Numbered from the stretch's first letter, positions 33,160-42,398 are shown. The stretch: DNA of 64,000 nucleotides from Massilia niastensis DSM 21313 (GCF_000382345.1 NZ_KB908081.1:62001-126000); one strand, 5' to 3'. The notes: generated from the sequence alone by a model not told the origin. A program made the numbers and translations.

Positions 33160-34175
33160 CGATGTATCCGTGGCAGCAGGCCGCGTGGACCCAACTGCAG
33201 CAGATGCGCGAACGCCTGCCGCACGCCATCCTGTTCCATGGCCCGGCCGGGACCGGCAAGGCCGATTTCCTCGAAACCTTTGCGCAGTCCCTGTTGTGCG
33301 AGAACGTGCGCCCCGATGGCCATGCCTGCGGGGAATGCGCTTCCTGCGGCTGGTTCGTCCAGCACAACCATCCCGACTACCGCCGGGTGCGCCCGGAAGC
33401 GCTCGAGGACGAGCCAGCGCCGGATGGCGAGGAGGGCGGCGAGGGCAAGGCCAGGTCGACCAAGGCGCCGTCGAAGGACATCAAGATCGAGCAGATCCGC
33501 GCGCTGGCCGACTTCATGAACATCTCGACCCACCGCCAGGGCTTGCGCGTGGTGGTGCTGTACCCGGCCGAGGCGCTCAACATGCCGGCCTCGAACGCGC
33601 TGCTCAAGACCCTCGAGGAGCCGCCGCCCGGCACCGTGTTCCTGCTGGCCTCCAACAGCCTGGACCGGCTGCTGCCGACGATCCTGTCGCGCTGCCGCAA
33701 GTTCGCGCTGCCCATGCCCGCGCATGGCGAGGCCCTGGCCTGGCTCAAGGAGCAGGGCGTGGCGGACGCCGACAGCTGGCTGCGCGAGCAGGGCGGCGCC
33801 CCGCTGGCGGCGCTGGCCGAAGCGGAGGGCGGCAGCCGCGAAGAGATGGAAGCGCTGCTGCATTTCCTGGCCCGCCCGAGCACGGATGGGGCGCTGCGCA
33901 CCGCCGAAAAGCTCGCCAAGGCCGAGCTGCCGGCCCTGGTCGCGTGGACCCAGCGCTGGCTCTACGATGTGTTTTCGTACAAGTTGTCGGGGAATATCCG
34001 CTATTTCCCGCGCTACCAGAAGGAGCTGGCGGCCCTGGCCGGCAGGGTGCACACCGCCAGCCTGATGCGGGCCATCAAGGGAACGAGCGAGCGGCGCGCG
34101 GTGGCCGACCATCCGCTCTCGGCAAAATTATTTGTCGAAGACATGTTGCTTGAGTACACTTCTTGCTGCACATGA
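33156..34175 (+). CDS. holB: DNA polymerase III delta' subunit
   Basis: Clamp-loader subunit of the replicative polymerase. The AAA+ domain has [11 protein letters not shown] (P-loop region), a zinc module with four cysteines ([19 protein letters not shown]), a long acidic/basic loop (about residues 83-105) and the [13 protein letters not shown] and [11 protein letters not shown] motifs. GTG at 33156 is chosen because GGAG lies 8 bases upstream and it overlaps the tmk stop (GTGA); the ATG two codons later is an alternative. 339 residues from the GTG. Confidence 0.94.
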   Translation: MTMYPWQQAAWTQLQQMRERLPHAILFHGPAGTGKADFLETFAQSLLCENVRPDGHACGECASCGWFVQHNHPDYRRVRPEALEDEPAPDGEEGGEGKARSTKAPSKDIKIEQIRALADFMNISTHRQGLRVVVLYPAEALNMPASNALLKTLEEPPPGTVFLLASNSLDRLLPTILSRCRKFALPMPAHGEALAWLKEQGVADADSWLREQGGAPLAALAEAEGGSREEMEALLHFLARPSTDGALRTAEKLAKAELPALVAWTQRWLYDVFSYKLSGNIRYFPRYQKELAALAGRVHTASLMRAIKGTSERRAVADHPLSAKLFVEDMLLEYTSCCT

Positions 34176-34185
34176 AAGGATGCCG

Positions 34186-34563
34186 ATGAGCGCCAATACA
34201 CTAGACCCGAACGCACCGCAGGCTCCGCGGCCGTCCGTCCTGTCGCTGGCGATCAAGGAAAAGGCCGCGCTGTATGCGGCCTACATGCCCTTCCTGAAGA
34301 ATGGCGGCATGTTCGTGCCGACCAACAAGCCGTACAAGATCGGCGACGAGATCTACCTGATCCTGTCGCTGATGGAAGACACGAACAAGTACCCGATCGC
34401 CGGCAAGGTCGCCTGGATCACCCCGGCCGGCGCGAACAACAACAAGGCGCAGGGCATCGGCGTGCATTTCCCGGCGGACGAAGCCGGGCAGCGCGCCAGG
34501 CTGCGCATCGAAGAGATCCTCGGCGCGGCGCTGCGTTCGTCGCGCGCCACCCATACCCTGTAA
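34186..34563 (+). CDS. pilZ: PilZ domain protein (type IV pilus assembly PilZ)
   Basis: A 125-residue PilZ protein downstream of holB, as in Pseudomonas and other proteobacteria where PilZ is needed for type IV pilus assembly through contact with PilB/FimX. The fold is visible in FLKNGGMFVPTNKPYKIGDE, IAGKVAWITP and GIGVHFP. The RxxxR motif used for cyclic-di-GMP binding is absent before the NGG region, as in other PilZ-proper proteins. AAGGA lies five bases before the ATG chosen; another ATG six bases earlier is possible. Confidence 0.92.
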   Translation: MSANTLDPNAPQAPRPSVLSLAIKEKAALYAAYMPFLKNGGMFVPTNKPYKIGDEIYLILSLMEDTNKYPIAGKVAWITPAGANNNKAQGIGVHFPADEAGQRARLRIEEILGAALRSSRATHTL

Positions 34564-34581
34564 TTACCCCTTATCTGCTTT

Positions 34582-35100
34582 ATGCCGTCCTACGTCCACC
34601 GCCTGGCCCGACGCGACGACCTGCCGGTCATCGTCGACATCTACAACTCCACCATCGCCTCGCGCGAAGTCACCGCCGACACCGAACCCATCACCGTGCA
34701 GTCGCGCGAAGCCTGGTTCGCCGAGCATACGCCCGAGCGCCGTCCGCTGTGGGTGATCCACGACGCCGGCGACAGCAGCGGGCATCCGGAAGTGCTGGGC
34801 TGGCTGTCCTACTCGAACTTCTATGGCCGCCCCGCGTATTCGGGCACGGCCGAGGTGTCGATCTATATCGCCGAGAAGGCGCGCGGCAAGGGCCTGGGGC
34901 GCTACTGCCTGGAGCTGGCGATCGCCTTCGCGCCGCAGGTCGAGGTGCATACGCTGCTGGGCTTCATCTTCGGCCACAATGCGCCCAGCCTGGCGCTGTT
35001 CGGCAAGTACGGCTTCGACACCTGGGCCCACTTGCCGCGCGTGGCCAATCTCGACGGCATCGAGCGCGACCTGATCATCCTGGGCAAGCGCGTGGCCTGA
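34582..35100 (+). CDS. GNAT N-acetyltransferase (phosphinothricin-acetyltransferase-like)
   Basis: A 172-residue GNAT with the acetyl-CoA loop EKARGKGLGRYCLE, the substrate-side strands VLGWLSYSNFYGRPAY and AEVSIYI, and the C-terminal HNAPSLALFGKYGFDTW. This is the arrangement of the PAT/MddA group, whose housekeeping substrates include methionine derivatives. Herbicide resistance should not be inferred. No clear Shine-Dalgarno is visible; the gene begins 18 bases after pilZ and precedes tatD. Confidence 0.9.
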   Translation: MPSYVHRLARRDDLPVIVDIYNSTIASREVTADTEPITVQSREAWFAEHTPERRPLWVIHDAGDSSGHPEVLGWLSYSNFYGRPAYSGTAEVSIYIAEKARGKGLGRYCLELAIAFAPQVEVHTLLGFIFGHNAPSLALFGKYGFDTWAHLPRVANLDGIERDLIILGKRVA

Positions 35101-35147
35101 CGCGCCGCCGGGCGGCGGGCGCCTCCCGCCTCCGGTACAATGCCGGG

Positions 35148-35930
35148 ATGTTCATCGATTCCCATTGCCATATCAATTTCCCGGAACTGGCGACCCGGAT
35201 GCCCGAGATCCTGGCCAAGATGGCCGAGAACAAGGTGACGCACGCCCTGTGCGTCTCGGTCGACCTGCCGGACTTTCCCCAGGTGCTCGCGCTGGCCGAG
35301 CAATACCCGCACATCTTCGCGTCGGTCGGGGTCCATCCCGACTACGAGGACACGCCGGAGCCGACCGTGCAGCAGCTGGTCGACCTGGCCGACCATCCGA
35401 AGATCGTCGCGATCGGCGAGACCGGCCTCGATTACTACCGCCTGGAGGGCGACCTCGAGTGGCAGCGCGAACGCTTCCGCACCCATATCCGCGCCTCGCG
35501 CGAGACCCGCAAGCCGCTGATCATCCACACCCGCGCCGCCAGCGCCGACACCATCCGCATCATGCGGGAAGAGGGCGCAGGCACGGACGCGGGCGGGGTG
35601 GCGGGCGTGATGCACTGCTTCACCGAGTCGCTCGAGGTGGCCCAGGCCGCGATGGCCCAGGGCTTCTATATCTCGTTCTCGGGGATCGTCACCTTCAAGA
35701 GCGCCAGGGAGCTGCAGGCGGTCGCGCTGGCGGTGCCCCTGGAGCGCATGCTGATCGAGACCGATTCGCCCTACCTGGCGCCGGTGCCCTTCCGCGGCAG
35801 GATGAACGAGCCGGGCTATGTCGCCCATGTGGCCGAATTCATCGCCACCCTCAAGGGCGTCTCGCTGCGCGACGTGGCGCAGCAGACCAGCGATAACTTC
35901 TTCAACCTGTTCCAGGCCGCCAGGAGCTGA
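35148..35930 (+). CDS. TatD family metal-dependent hydrolase (YcfH-like)
   Basis: A 260-residue TIM-barrel metallohydrolase. Metal ligands are seen in IDSHCHINF (His6/His8), the bridging Glu in IGETGLDYY, HTRAA, MHCFTES and the final Asp in IETDSPYLAP. Relatives are 3'-5' exonucleases or D-aminoacyl-tRNA deacylase-like enzymes. Its place after holB-pilZ matches the conserved tmk-holB-pilZ-tatD block, with one GNAT gene inserted. It is followed three bases later by the ankyrin gene. Confidence 0.93.
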   Translation: MFIDSHCHINFPELATRMPEILAKMAENKVTHALCVSVDLPDFPQVLALAEQYPHIFASVGVHPDYEDTPEPTVQQLVDLADHPKIVAIGETGLDYYRLEGDLEWQRERFRTHIRASRETRKPLIIHTRAASADTIRIMREEGAGTDAGGVAGVMHCFTESLEVAQAAMAQGFYISFSGIVTFKSARELQAVALAVPLERMLIETDSPYLAPVPFRGRMNEPGYVAHVAEFIATLKGVSLRDVAQQTSDNFFNLFQAARS

Positions 35931-35933
35931 GCC

Positions 35934-36608
35934 ATGTCCACGCCTTTTTCCGTTCGCCGCCGTCTGCTCGCCGCCGGGCTGCTGGCGGGCTGCGCCGCCT
36001 TCGCCCACGCGGAGGCGCCGACCGAGTCCGAAGTGGCCTCCTTCTTCCGCGCCGTGCAGATCGACGACGCGAAGAGGGTGCAGGCCATGGTCGGAACCGA
36101 GGTCAACGCCAACGAGATCAATCCGGTGGGCGGCGAGCCGGCCCTGGTGCTGGCCGTGCGCGAAGGGTCGATGCGGGTGCTGGACGTCCTGCTCAGGCAT
36201 CCGGGCACGGACGTGGACGCGAAGGCGGTGAACGGCAATACGGCGCTGATGATGGCCGCCTTCAAGCGCAACATGCCGGCGGTCCAGGCCTTGCTGGCGA
36301 AGGGCGCCGCCGTCAACCGCGCCGGCTGGACGCCGCTGCACTACGCCGCCGCCGGCGGCGACGCCGAGATCGCGAAGCTCCTGCTGGCGCGCGGCGCGAA
36401 GCTGGAAGCGGTGTCGCCGCCGGCCAGCGGCGCCTATACGCCCCTGATGATGGCGGCGCGCGAAGGCCAGGAATCGACCGCGCTGCTGCTGCTGGCGCGC
36501 GGCGCGCAGCCGGGGCTGAAGAACAGCGAGGGCTTGACCGCGGTCCAGATCGCGGAAAGGGCCGGCCAGGAAGCGGTCGCGAAGGCGATCTCGGGCTTCA
36601 AGCGCTGA
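35934..36608 (+). CDS. Exported ankyrin-repeat protein
   Basis: A 224-residue protein with a signal peptide (RRRLLAAGLLAGCAAFAHA) and about five ankyrin repeats, the clearest being GNTALMMAAFKRNMPAVQAL, GWTPLHYAAAGGDAEIAKLL and YTPLMMAAREGQESTALLLL. Expected in the periplasm, mediating protein contacts. It has no catalytic motif. It begins three bases after the tatD stop, so it is co-transcribed. Confidence 0.9.
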   Translation: MSTPFSVRRRLLAAGLLAGCAAFAHAEAPTESEVASFFRAVQIDDAKRVQAMVGTEVNANEINPVGGEPALVLAVREGSMRVLDVLLRHPGTDVDAKAVNGNTALMMAAFKRNMPAVQALLAKGAAVNRAGWTPLHYAAAGGDAEIAKLLLARGAKLEAVSPPASGAYTPLMMAAREGQESTALLLLARGAQPGLKNSEGLTAVQIAERAGQEAVAKAISGFKR

Positions 36609-36723
36609 TTGCCGCGGCACCGCCGGGAACTGGACGGCAAACACCCGCCAGCTCCACGCTTCGACCCGATGCAAGCTTGTCCATAATGCTCGTACGCTAC
36701 AAACACGTACGACAAGGACAAAC

Positions 36724-37632
36724 ATGCTGAACGAACGCGAAATCGAAAGCTGCTACCTGGGGCAGTTCATTCCCGTGCACTACCATCACAACATGCTGAT
36801 GGACCAGAACCGGATGCACAGCTTCAAGTCCGCCATCCATTATGCGGTCCGCCCGGGCGCCCGGGTGCTGGAGCTGGGTGGCGGCACCGGGGTGCTGTCG
36901 TTCTTCGCGGCGCAGCAGGCCTCCAGGGTGTACTGCGTCGAATACAACCCGGACATGGTGCGCGAGGCGCGCCGCTTCCTGGCGATCAATCCGAACGGCC
37001 ACCGGGTCGAGGTGATCCACGCCGACGCCTTCGACTACCTGCCGCCGGAGCCGGTGGACGTGGTGATCTGCGAGATGATCCACGTCGGCATGCTGCGCGA
37101 GAAGCAGGTCGAGGTGATGGAATCCTTCAAGCGCCGCTACCTGGCGCGTTTCGGCGGCCCGCTGCCGGTGTTCCTGCCCGAGGCGGCGATCATGGCGGCC
37201 CAGCCCCTGGAGCAGGAGTACGACTTCGAAGGCTTCCACGCGCCGATCGTGCAGTTCCAGGAGACCGGGGTCGTGTATCCGGGCACCGTCGAACTGGCCC
37301 AGCCGGCGGTGTACAGCATCATGGACTTCAGCCAGCCGGTCGACATGCAGATCGCCTGGGAAGGCTCGATGCTGATCGAGAAGGCGGGCACCCTGAACGC
37401 CATGCGCTTCATCACCAAGAACGTGCTGGCCGTGGTGCAGGAGCAGTCGGCCACGATCGACTGGCTGAACCACTACATGACGCTGCCGCTGGCCAATCCG
37501 GTGCGGGTGCAGGCGGGCGACCTGCTGCGGGTGGCCTTCCACTACCGGGCGGGCGGTTCGATTCCGTCGCTGCAGGCGTCGATCCGGGCGGAACTGGTGA
37601 ACCAGCATCAGCAGATGGCGGCGTTTGCCTGA
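36724..37632 (+). CDS. PRMT-like SAM-dependent methyltransferase
   Basis: A 302-residue class-I methyltransferase. Motif I is VLELGGGTGVLSFFAA (48-63), and Glu73 in YCVEYN is the ribose-binding acid. The order resembles protein arginine methyltransferases: a preceding HNMLMDQNRMHSFKSAI segment like their HxxMLxDxxR region, an acidic loop CEMIHVGMLREKQ (Glu117 and Glu126) at the place of the PRMT double-E loop, and a C-terminal beta-rich half of about 150 residues. The PRMT THW loop is not evident. AAGGA lies before the ATG. The substrate is unknown; arginine methylation is a hypothesis. Confidence 0.72.
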   Translation: MLNEREIESCYLGQFIPVHYHHNMLMDQNRMHSFKSAIHYAVRPGARVLELGGGTGVLSFFAAQQASRVYCVEYNPDMVREARRFLAINPNGHRVEVIHADAFDYLPPEPVDVVICEMIHVGMLREKQVEVMESFKRRYLARFGGPLPVFLPEAAIMAAQPLEQEYDFEGFHAPIVQFQETGVVYPGTVELAQPAVYSIMDFSQPVDMQIAWEGSMLIEKAGTLNAMRFITKNVLAVVQEQSATIDWLNHYMTLPLANPVRVQAGDLLRVAFHYRAGGSIPSLQASIRAELVNQHQQMAAFA

Positions 37633-37838
37633 TCGCCGCCGCCTGGCGGCCCTGCCTGCGGCGCCGTCCGCAGGGCGCCGCCCCGGCGCGGCGGCACGGC
37701 CCCGCCGGCGTCCCCGCCCAGGCGCGGTTTTCAACCACTCACCCCGCCTTTTCCGCCATCCATCGCAAGCGGTTTGAGCCCAGCAGCCAGCGCGCCTACA
37801 TTACTCCTGCCGACGTTTTTTTCGACATGGAGCCTACG

Positions 37839-38039
37839 ATGCTGAGTTTTTTGGTATGGTTGCTATTGCTGTTCCTGTGCTGGCCCATCGCGCTGCTGGC
37901 CCTGGTGCTGTACCCGCTCGTCTGGCTGATCCTGTTGCCGCTGCGCCTGCTGGGCATCGGCGTCGAAGCCGTGTTCGAACTGCTGCGCGCCATCGTCCTG
38001 CTGCCGGCCCGGGTGCTGGGCTATTCGCCCGGGCGCTAG
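37839..38039 (+). CDS. Small hydrophobic membrane protein
   Basis: A 66-residue protein made almost entirely of hydrophobic helices (LSFLVWLLLLFLCWPIALLA and following) with an amphipathic Arg-containing C-terminal part (LLRAIVLLPARVLGYSPGR). GGAG six bases before the ATG at 37839 favours that start over one four codons earlier. Not recognised as a named family; expected in the inner membrane. The 206 bases before it hold only a GC hairpin (37655-37674) without a T-run. Confidence 0.7.
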   Translation: MLSFLVWLLLLFLCWPIALLALVLYPLVWLILLPLRLLGIGVEAVFELLRAIVLLPARVLGYSPGR

Positions 38040-38149
38040 GCTGCGCTCGGTTGAGTGTGGGCCAATTAACAGACGGCAGCACCTTGATCTTCTACCGTAG
38101 ACCTGCCTCTTCCCATCCTGGGAAAAGGTTTTGACTAGAGGAAAAGACT

Positions 38150-38377
38150 ATGCGACTGGACATTTACCGCAGAGCAGAAAGCGATGGCAAGTTTTCGTAC
38201 CTGGCAGTGCCCGAAGCCAGGAACATTCCTGAAGAGGCCACGAATACGGATTGGGAAATCGAGGCGCGCGCCTTCGAGGTCGAGGACGACGCCAGCCATC
38301 TGCCGGACTTCGACATCAACAACCTGAATGGCCAGATCGCCGAAAAAGGGTATGCAATGACCTCCGTGATGCACTGA
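38150..38377 (+). CDS. DUF6139 family small protein
   Basis: A 75-residue acidic cytoplasmic protein starting RLDIYRRAESDGKFSYLAVP and continuing to a TDWEIEARAF stretch. This pattern is recognised as DUF6139, a small Burkholderiales family of unknown function. AGAGGA lies before the ATG. It stands alone and is followed by a hairpin with a T-run. Confidence 0.82.
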   Translation: MRLDIYRRAESDGKFSYLAVPEARNIPEEATNTDWEIEARAFEVEDDASHLPDFDINNLNGQIAEKGYAMTSVMH

Positions 38378-38381
38378 GCGT

Positions 38382-38433
38382 CTCTTCCGCCTGGCGTCCT
38401 GCCGGGCTGCAAGGCGCCGGAAGAGTCGTTTTC
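38382..38433 (+). terminator. Probable terminator after the DUF6139 gene
   Basis: CTCTTCCG (38382-38389) pairs with CGGAAGAG (38418-38425), enclosing a GC-rich inner hairpin, and is followed by TCGTTTTC. The large loop makes this less certain than the other terminators. Confidence 0.55.
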
Positions 38434-38550
38434 GGCGCCAATGCCGTCTTGTCAAACCGACCCCAGCCTCCACGGCCAGGTGGCCGTTGTGGTATTCTGC
38501 GTCCTTGATCAAGCATACGAGCCGGTATTCCGGCTGTGACGGAGGACGTG

Positions 38551-39450
38551 ATGAAGTGGGCAGTCGTGGGTTTCTATCTTCTCTCCATCCTGCACATCCA
38601 TTTCCGCGGACGGGTCCGCCTTCCGTTCCGTCGCCAGCTGTTCGACCACTCGTCGTTCATGGCGCCGATCAATATTTTCATGCATAAGTTCTCGAAGGTT
38701 CCGAGCACGCCCTATATTCCCCTGAGCGAATTCCCGGACCTGGCCCGCCTGCAGGACAACTGGGAAGTGATCCGCGCCGAAGGCCTGGGCATGCTGGAAC
38801 TGAAGAAGATCAAGGCGGCCGAGCAGAACGACGACGCCGGCTTCAATTCCTTCTTCAAGAGCGGCTGGAAGCGCTTCTACCTGAAGTGGTATGACGCCAG
38901 CCATCCCTCGGCCGAGCGCCTGTGCCCGCAGACCTATGCGCTGCTGCAATCGATCCCGTCGGTGAAGGCCGCCATGTTCGCCGAACTGCCGCCGGGCGCC
39001 AAGCTGAACCCGCACCGCGATCCGTTCGCCGGGTCGATGCGCTACCACCTGGGCCTGGCGACGCCGAACGACGACCGCTGCTTCATCGAGGTCGACGGCG
39101 AGCGCTACAGCTGGCGCGACGGGCAGGGCGTCGTCTTCGACGAAACCTATATCCACTGGGCCATCAACGGCAGCGACAGCGATCGCCTGATCCTGTTCTG
39201 CGACGTCGAGCGTCCGATGCGCTACCGCTGGATGCAGGCGGTCAACCGCTGGCTCGGCCGCACCATGATGACCGCCGCCGCCTCGCCGAACGAAACCGGC
39301 GACCAGGTCGGCACGGTCAGCAAGATGTTCCGCATCTCCTTCTACATGGGCCAGTACCGCCGCCGCTACAAGGCCTGGAACAAGACCGCCTACAACGCGA
39401 CCAGGGTGGCCCTGATCGTCGGCCTGGGTGCGCTGATCTACTGGATCTGA
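38551..39450 (+). CDS. lpxO: Lipid A hydroxylase LpxO-like aspartyl/asparaginyl beta-hydroxylase
   Basis: A 299-residue Fe(II)/2-oxoglutarate dioxygenase of the aspartyl-beta-hydroxylase family. An N-terminal membrane segment (KWAVVGFYLLSIL) and a C-terminal one (VALIVGLGALIYWI) bracket the catalytic domain. Iron ligands are in LNPHRDPFAGSMRYHLGL (H-x-D) and ETYIHWAINGS (distal His), and SDRLILFCDVERP carries the 2-oxoglutarate Arg. LpxO adds a 2-hydroxyl to a secondary acyl chain of lipid A. GGAGG five bases upstream sets the ATG; a GTG 15 bases earlier lacks such a site. Confidence 0.88.
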   Translation: MKWAVVGFYLLSILHIHFRGRVRLPFRRQLFDHSSFMAPINIFMHKFSKVPSTPYIPLSEFPDLARLQDNWEVIRAEGLGMLELKKIKAAEQNDDAGFNSFFKSGWKRFYLKWYDASHPSAERLCPQTYALLQSIPSVKAAMFAELPPGAKLNPHRDPFAGSMRYHLGLATPNDDRCFIEVDGERYSWRDGQGVVFDETYIHWAINGSDSDRLILFCDVERPMRYRWMQAVNRWLGRTMMTAAASPNETGDQVGTVSKMFRISFYMGQYRRRYKAWNKTAYNATRVALIVGLGALIYWI

Positions 39451-39850
39451 CACGAGACGGCGCGCCCCTCCTGCGCGCCTGGGGACCGCCTGGACCTCCT
39501 TGTCCGGCGGCGCTCCGCGATCACTTCACGCGGCCCGGCTCCGGGCGCCTTCCACGCTCCTGCCGCGCCATCCTCGATCCACGGTGACTGCTGCCTGCGG
39601 TCGATGTCGGCTTTTCTTACACCAATAAAATTGCCCGGTTCCCAAGCTTTCTGTCTTGTCGAACAGTAATTTGTTGTATAGCCACCTGCTTCTACCCGTC
39701 AACAATATGTTTGGTCCCCGACCATGGCAGATTTCGTGTCGGAAATCTTTACATTAGTCAATTTCACATACGTATTTACTCGCCGACGGTTCTACGCAAT
39801 AGACAAAAACATGCATGAATTCAATGACTTGGCGCGAGCGCAGGGTTTGC
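39451..39850. other. Long upstream region of the PEP-CTERM gene
   Basis: GC-rich up to about 39600, then AT-rich. The AT-rich part includes TGTCGGAAATCTTTACA at 39737-39753, about 100 bases before the sigma-54 promoter, which is a suitable distance for an enhancer-binding activator. No small gene or RNA was recognised. Confidence 0.45.
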
Positions 39851-39866
39851 TGGCACGCCGATTGCT
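39851..39866 (+). promoter_or_regulatory. Sigma-54 (RpoN) promoter of the PEP-CTERM gene
   Basis: TGGCACG-CCGA-TTGCT is an exact match to the RpoN -24/-12 consensus (TGGCACG-N4-TTGCW). Predicted start of transcription is near 39877, giving a leader of about 32 bases to the ATG at 39909. Confidence 0.85.
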
Positions 39867-39908
39867 ATAGGTAAGGCACAACAACACTTTCCTAGACTGG
39901 GAGAAATC

Positions 39909-40748
39909 ATGAAGAAGGTCCTCGCCCTCGCATTCGGCGCCGCCATGAGTACCGGCGCGCTTGCCGTCCCTGCCTCGCTCCTGCCGCCAGGCCCGGTGTA
40001 CCTGAAGTATTCCGGCCAGGAGCAGATCGCCATCAACGGCGCCACCACCTACGCCGGTTCGAAGGAGATCAACTGGGGTGTGTTCGTCATGTCGACGATG
40101 GAAAAGGGCAGCGTCGCCAAGCCGAACGACAGCATCGATCCGAACGGCGACTTCTTCTACGGAAACGGTTTCAGCGGCGGCCAGGTGACCGGCATGTTCT
40201 ACGGCATCGAGCGCGGCGAAGCGTCGGCGACCAATCCGTTCCCTGCCACCAAGGGCTTCATGGATCTCTACTGGCGCGACACCGACATCTACAAGAAGTC
40301 CACGATCAACATCAAGGACGATGGGGTGCGCTGCGGCTGGAACTGCGCCAAAGGCTTCACCGAAGGCACCTTCCTGGCCCGCCTGTACTTCGACACCGGC
40401 ATGGATCTCGGCAGCAAGACCAACACCATCGTCGGCACCACCGTTCCGGTGAGCGGCAACTTCAGCGGCTTCGCCGATTCGTATGCCTCGATCGACAAGA
40501 GCGCCGGCGGCCTGTGGGCCAACCAGCTGGATTCGAACTACTTCCACACCCTGCTGGGCAACCGCGACCTGCGCTTCAAGAACAGCTACCACTACAACCA
40601 GAACTGGAACGGCGGCACCAACATCGTTGGCGCACGTGTCGACGATCCGGGCCAGGCCTATGTCCTGCCGGAACCGGGCGCCCTGTCCCTGATGGGCCTG
40701 GCAATGTTCGGCATGGGCGTCACCCTGCGCCGCCGCCGGAAGAACTGA
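39909..40748 (+). CDS. PEP-CTERM exported protein
   Basis: A 279-residue secreted protein. A Sec signal peptide ([18 protein letters not shown]) is followed by a beta-rich mature domain and a C-terminal sorting signal: [19 protein letters not shown], then the basic tail RRRRKN, the PEP motif plus helix plus Arg cluster recognised by exosortase. The protein should be anchored or released at the cell surface together with exopolysaccharide. The mature part has two cysteines close together (RCGWNCAKG), possibly a disulfide. It is monocistronic, with a sigma-54 promoter upstream and a terminator downstream. No exosortase gene is in the window. Confidence 0.93.
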   Translation: MKKVLALAFGAAMSTGALAVPASLLPPGPVYLKYSGQEQIAINGATTYAGSKEINWGVFVMSTMEKGSVAKPNDSIDPNGDFFYGNGFSGGQVTGMFYGIERGEASATNPFPATKGFMDLYWRDTDIYKKSTINIKDDGVRCGWNCAKGFTEGTFLARLYFDTGMDLGSKTNTIVGTTVPVSGNFSGFADSYASIDKSAGGLWANQLDSNYFHTLLGNRDLRFKNSYHYNQNWNGGTNIVGARVDDPGQAYVLPEPGALSLMGLAMFGMGVTLRRRRKN

Positions 40749-40775
40749 TACTCCCTGCCAGCCTGGTCCTGGCGC

Positions 40776-40817
40776 GACGACACCCTGCAAGCCCGTGCCT
40801 GCAGGGTGTTGTCTTTT
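40776..40817 (+). terminator. Terminator of the PEP-CTERM gene
   Basis: GACGACACCCTGCA pairs with TGCAGGGTGTTGTC (one wobble pair) over a ten-base loop, followed by TTTT, 27 bases after the stop codon. Confidence 0.88.
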
Positions 40818-40908
40818 GGGGGAGGCGGCACGGGTGGACGCATTGTCGGGATTGGCTCTATGCTGTCGGTGCAACAACTGTGATCACCCACCGAATGGAG
40901 GCAGGACA

Positions 40909-41508
40909 ATGGCAAAGGTATTGGTGCTGTATTACTCGACCTATGGACACGTTGAAACGATGGCCAATGCGGTCGCCGAGGGCGCGCGCTCGACCGGGGC
41001 GACGGTCGACCTGAAGCGGGTGCCGGAGACGGTCCCCGAAGAAATCGCGAGGAAGAACCACTTCAAGTATGACCAGGACGCGCCGGTCGCGACGCCGAAC
41101 GAACTGGCCGACTACGACGCGATCATCATCGGCACCCCGACGCGCTACGGCCGGATCGCGGGGCCGATGGCATCCTTCCTGGACCAGACCGGCGGCCTGT
41201 GGGCGCGCGGCGCGCTGAACGGCAAGGTCGGCGGCGCCTTCACGTCCACCGCCACCCAGCACGGCGGACAGGAAACGACGCTGTTCTCGATCATCACCAA
41301 CCTCCTGCACTTCGGCATGACCGTGGTGGGCCTGCCCTACAGTTACCAGCCGCAGATGACGCTGGACGAGATCGTGGGCGGCAGCCCCTACGGCTCGTCC
41401 ACCATCGCCGGCGGCCAGGGCCAGCGCCAGCCGACCGAGCTCGAACTGGGCGGCGCGCGCCACCAGGGCAAACTGATCGCGCGCACGGCCAACAAGCTGT
41501 TCGGCTGA
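40909..41508 (+). CDS. wrbA: NAD(P)H:quinone oxidoreductase WrbA
   Basis: A 199-residue flavodoxin-like FMN enzyme that reduces quinones by two electrons. FMN-binding loops are visible in [25 protein letters not shown] and [22 protein letters not shown] and [15 protein letters not shown] are WrbA-specific. GGAGG and AGGA precede the ATG. It is followed by a GST gene, so the pair may act in detoxification of electrophiles or quinones. Confidence 0.96.
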   Translation: MAKVLVLYYSTYGHVETMANAVAEGARSTGATVDLKRVPETVPEEIARKNHFKYDQDAPVATPNELADYDAIIIGTPTRYGRIAGPMASFLDQTGGLWARGALNGKVGGAFTSTATQHGGQETTLFSIITNLLHFGMTVVGLPYSYQPQMTLDEIVGGSPYGSSTIAGGQGQRQPTELELGGARHQGKLIARTANKLFG

Positions 41509-41656
41509 GCGCGGCTGCGGCGGGTGGGTAACAGCGGGGCGGTGCGGCAAATCTTGCCGGACTTTGTTATTGTTGCAGGCACCCCGGCCGCGGGCCGGGC
41601 CGCCCCTGTTCCGCGCGACAGGGCGCAACTTCCCCGCCAACTTTCCAGCCACGACC

Positions 41657-42355
41657 ATGACCGACCTGTCCGCGTTTCCCATCACCAAGAAATGGCCCGC
41701 CCGGCATCCCGACCGGCTCCAGCTGTATTCGCTGCCGACGCCTAATGGCGTCAAGGTAGCGATCATGCTCGAGGAAACGGGGCTCCCCTATGAGGCGCAC
41801 AAGGTCGACTTCGCGACCCACGACCAGACCTCGCCGGCCTTCCTGTCGCTGAATCCGAACAACAAGATCCCGGCCATCATCGATCCCGATGGGCCCGGCG
41901 GCAAGCCGCTCCCCCTGTTCGAGTCCGGCGCGATCCTGGTCTACCTGGCCGAGAAGACCGGCCAGTTCCTGCCCGCGGACCCGGCCGCCCGCTACCAGGC
42001 GATCCAGTGGCTGATGTTCCAGATGGGCGGCGTCGGACCGATGTTCGGCCAGGTCGGCTTCTTCCACAAGTTCGCGGGCAGGGAATACGAGGACAAGCGG
42101 CCGCGCGACCGTTATGCCCACGAGTCGCGCCGCCTGCTGGGCGTGCTCGAGCAGCAGCTGGCCCGGCAGCGCTGGATCGCCGGCGACGACTACACGATCG
42201 CCGACATCGCGACCTTCCCATGGGTGAACAACCTGGTCGGCTTCTACGATGCCGGCGAGCTGGTCGGCATCCAGGATTTCAGCCACGTCCAGGCGGCGCT
42301 GGAGCGCTTCCGCGAGCGTCCGGCGGTCGCCAGGGGCCTGAAGATTCCGGCCTGA
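41657..42355 (+). CDS. Glutathione S-transferase (YfcG/YghU-like)
   Basis: A 232-residue GST. The thioredoxin-like N-terminal domain has the Thr/Asn site LYSLPTPNGVKVAIML, the cis-Pro region NNKIPAIIDPDGPGG and FESGAILVYLAEKTG. The helical C-terminal domain has YTIADIATFPWVNN. The TPNG catalytic loop and the MFQMGGVGPMFGQ segment are typical of the Nu class (YfcG/YghU), known for disulfide-bond reductase activity with glutathione. No clear Shine-Dalgarno. It converges with rlhA. Confidence 0.92.
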   Translation: MTDLSAFPITKKWPARHPDRLQLYSLPTPNGVKVAIMLEETGLPYEAHKVDFATHDQTSPAFLSLNPNNKIPAIIDPDGPGGKPLPLFESGAILVYLAEKTGQFLPADPAARYQAIQWLMFQMGGVGPMFGQVGFFHKFAGREYEDKRPRDRYAHESRRLLGVLEQQLARQRWIAGDDYTIADIATFPWVNNLVGFYDAGELVGIQDFSHVQAALERFRERPAVARGLKIPA

Positions 42356-42398
42356 GCGCCCTGAAGGCCAGGGCGCCGTTGGCCTGCGCGGAGGGTCC

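Noticed and set aside
34582..35100. Phosphinothricin (herbicide) resistance gene
   Set aside because: Chromosomal PAT-like GNATs are common housekeeping acetyltransferases, and nothing in the context suggests resistance.
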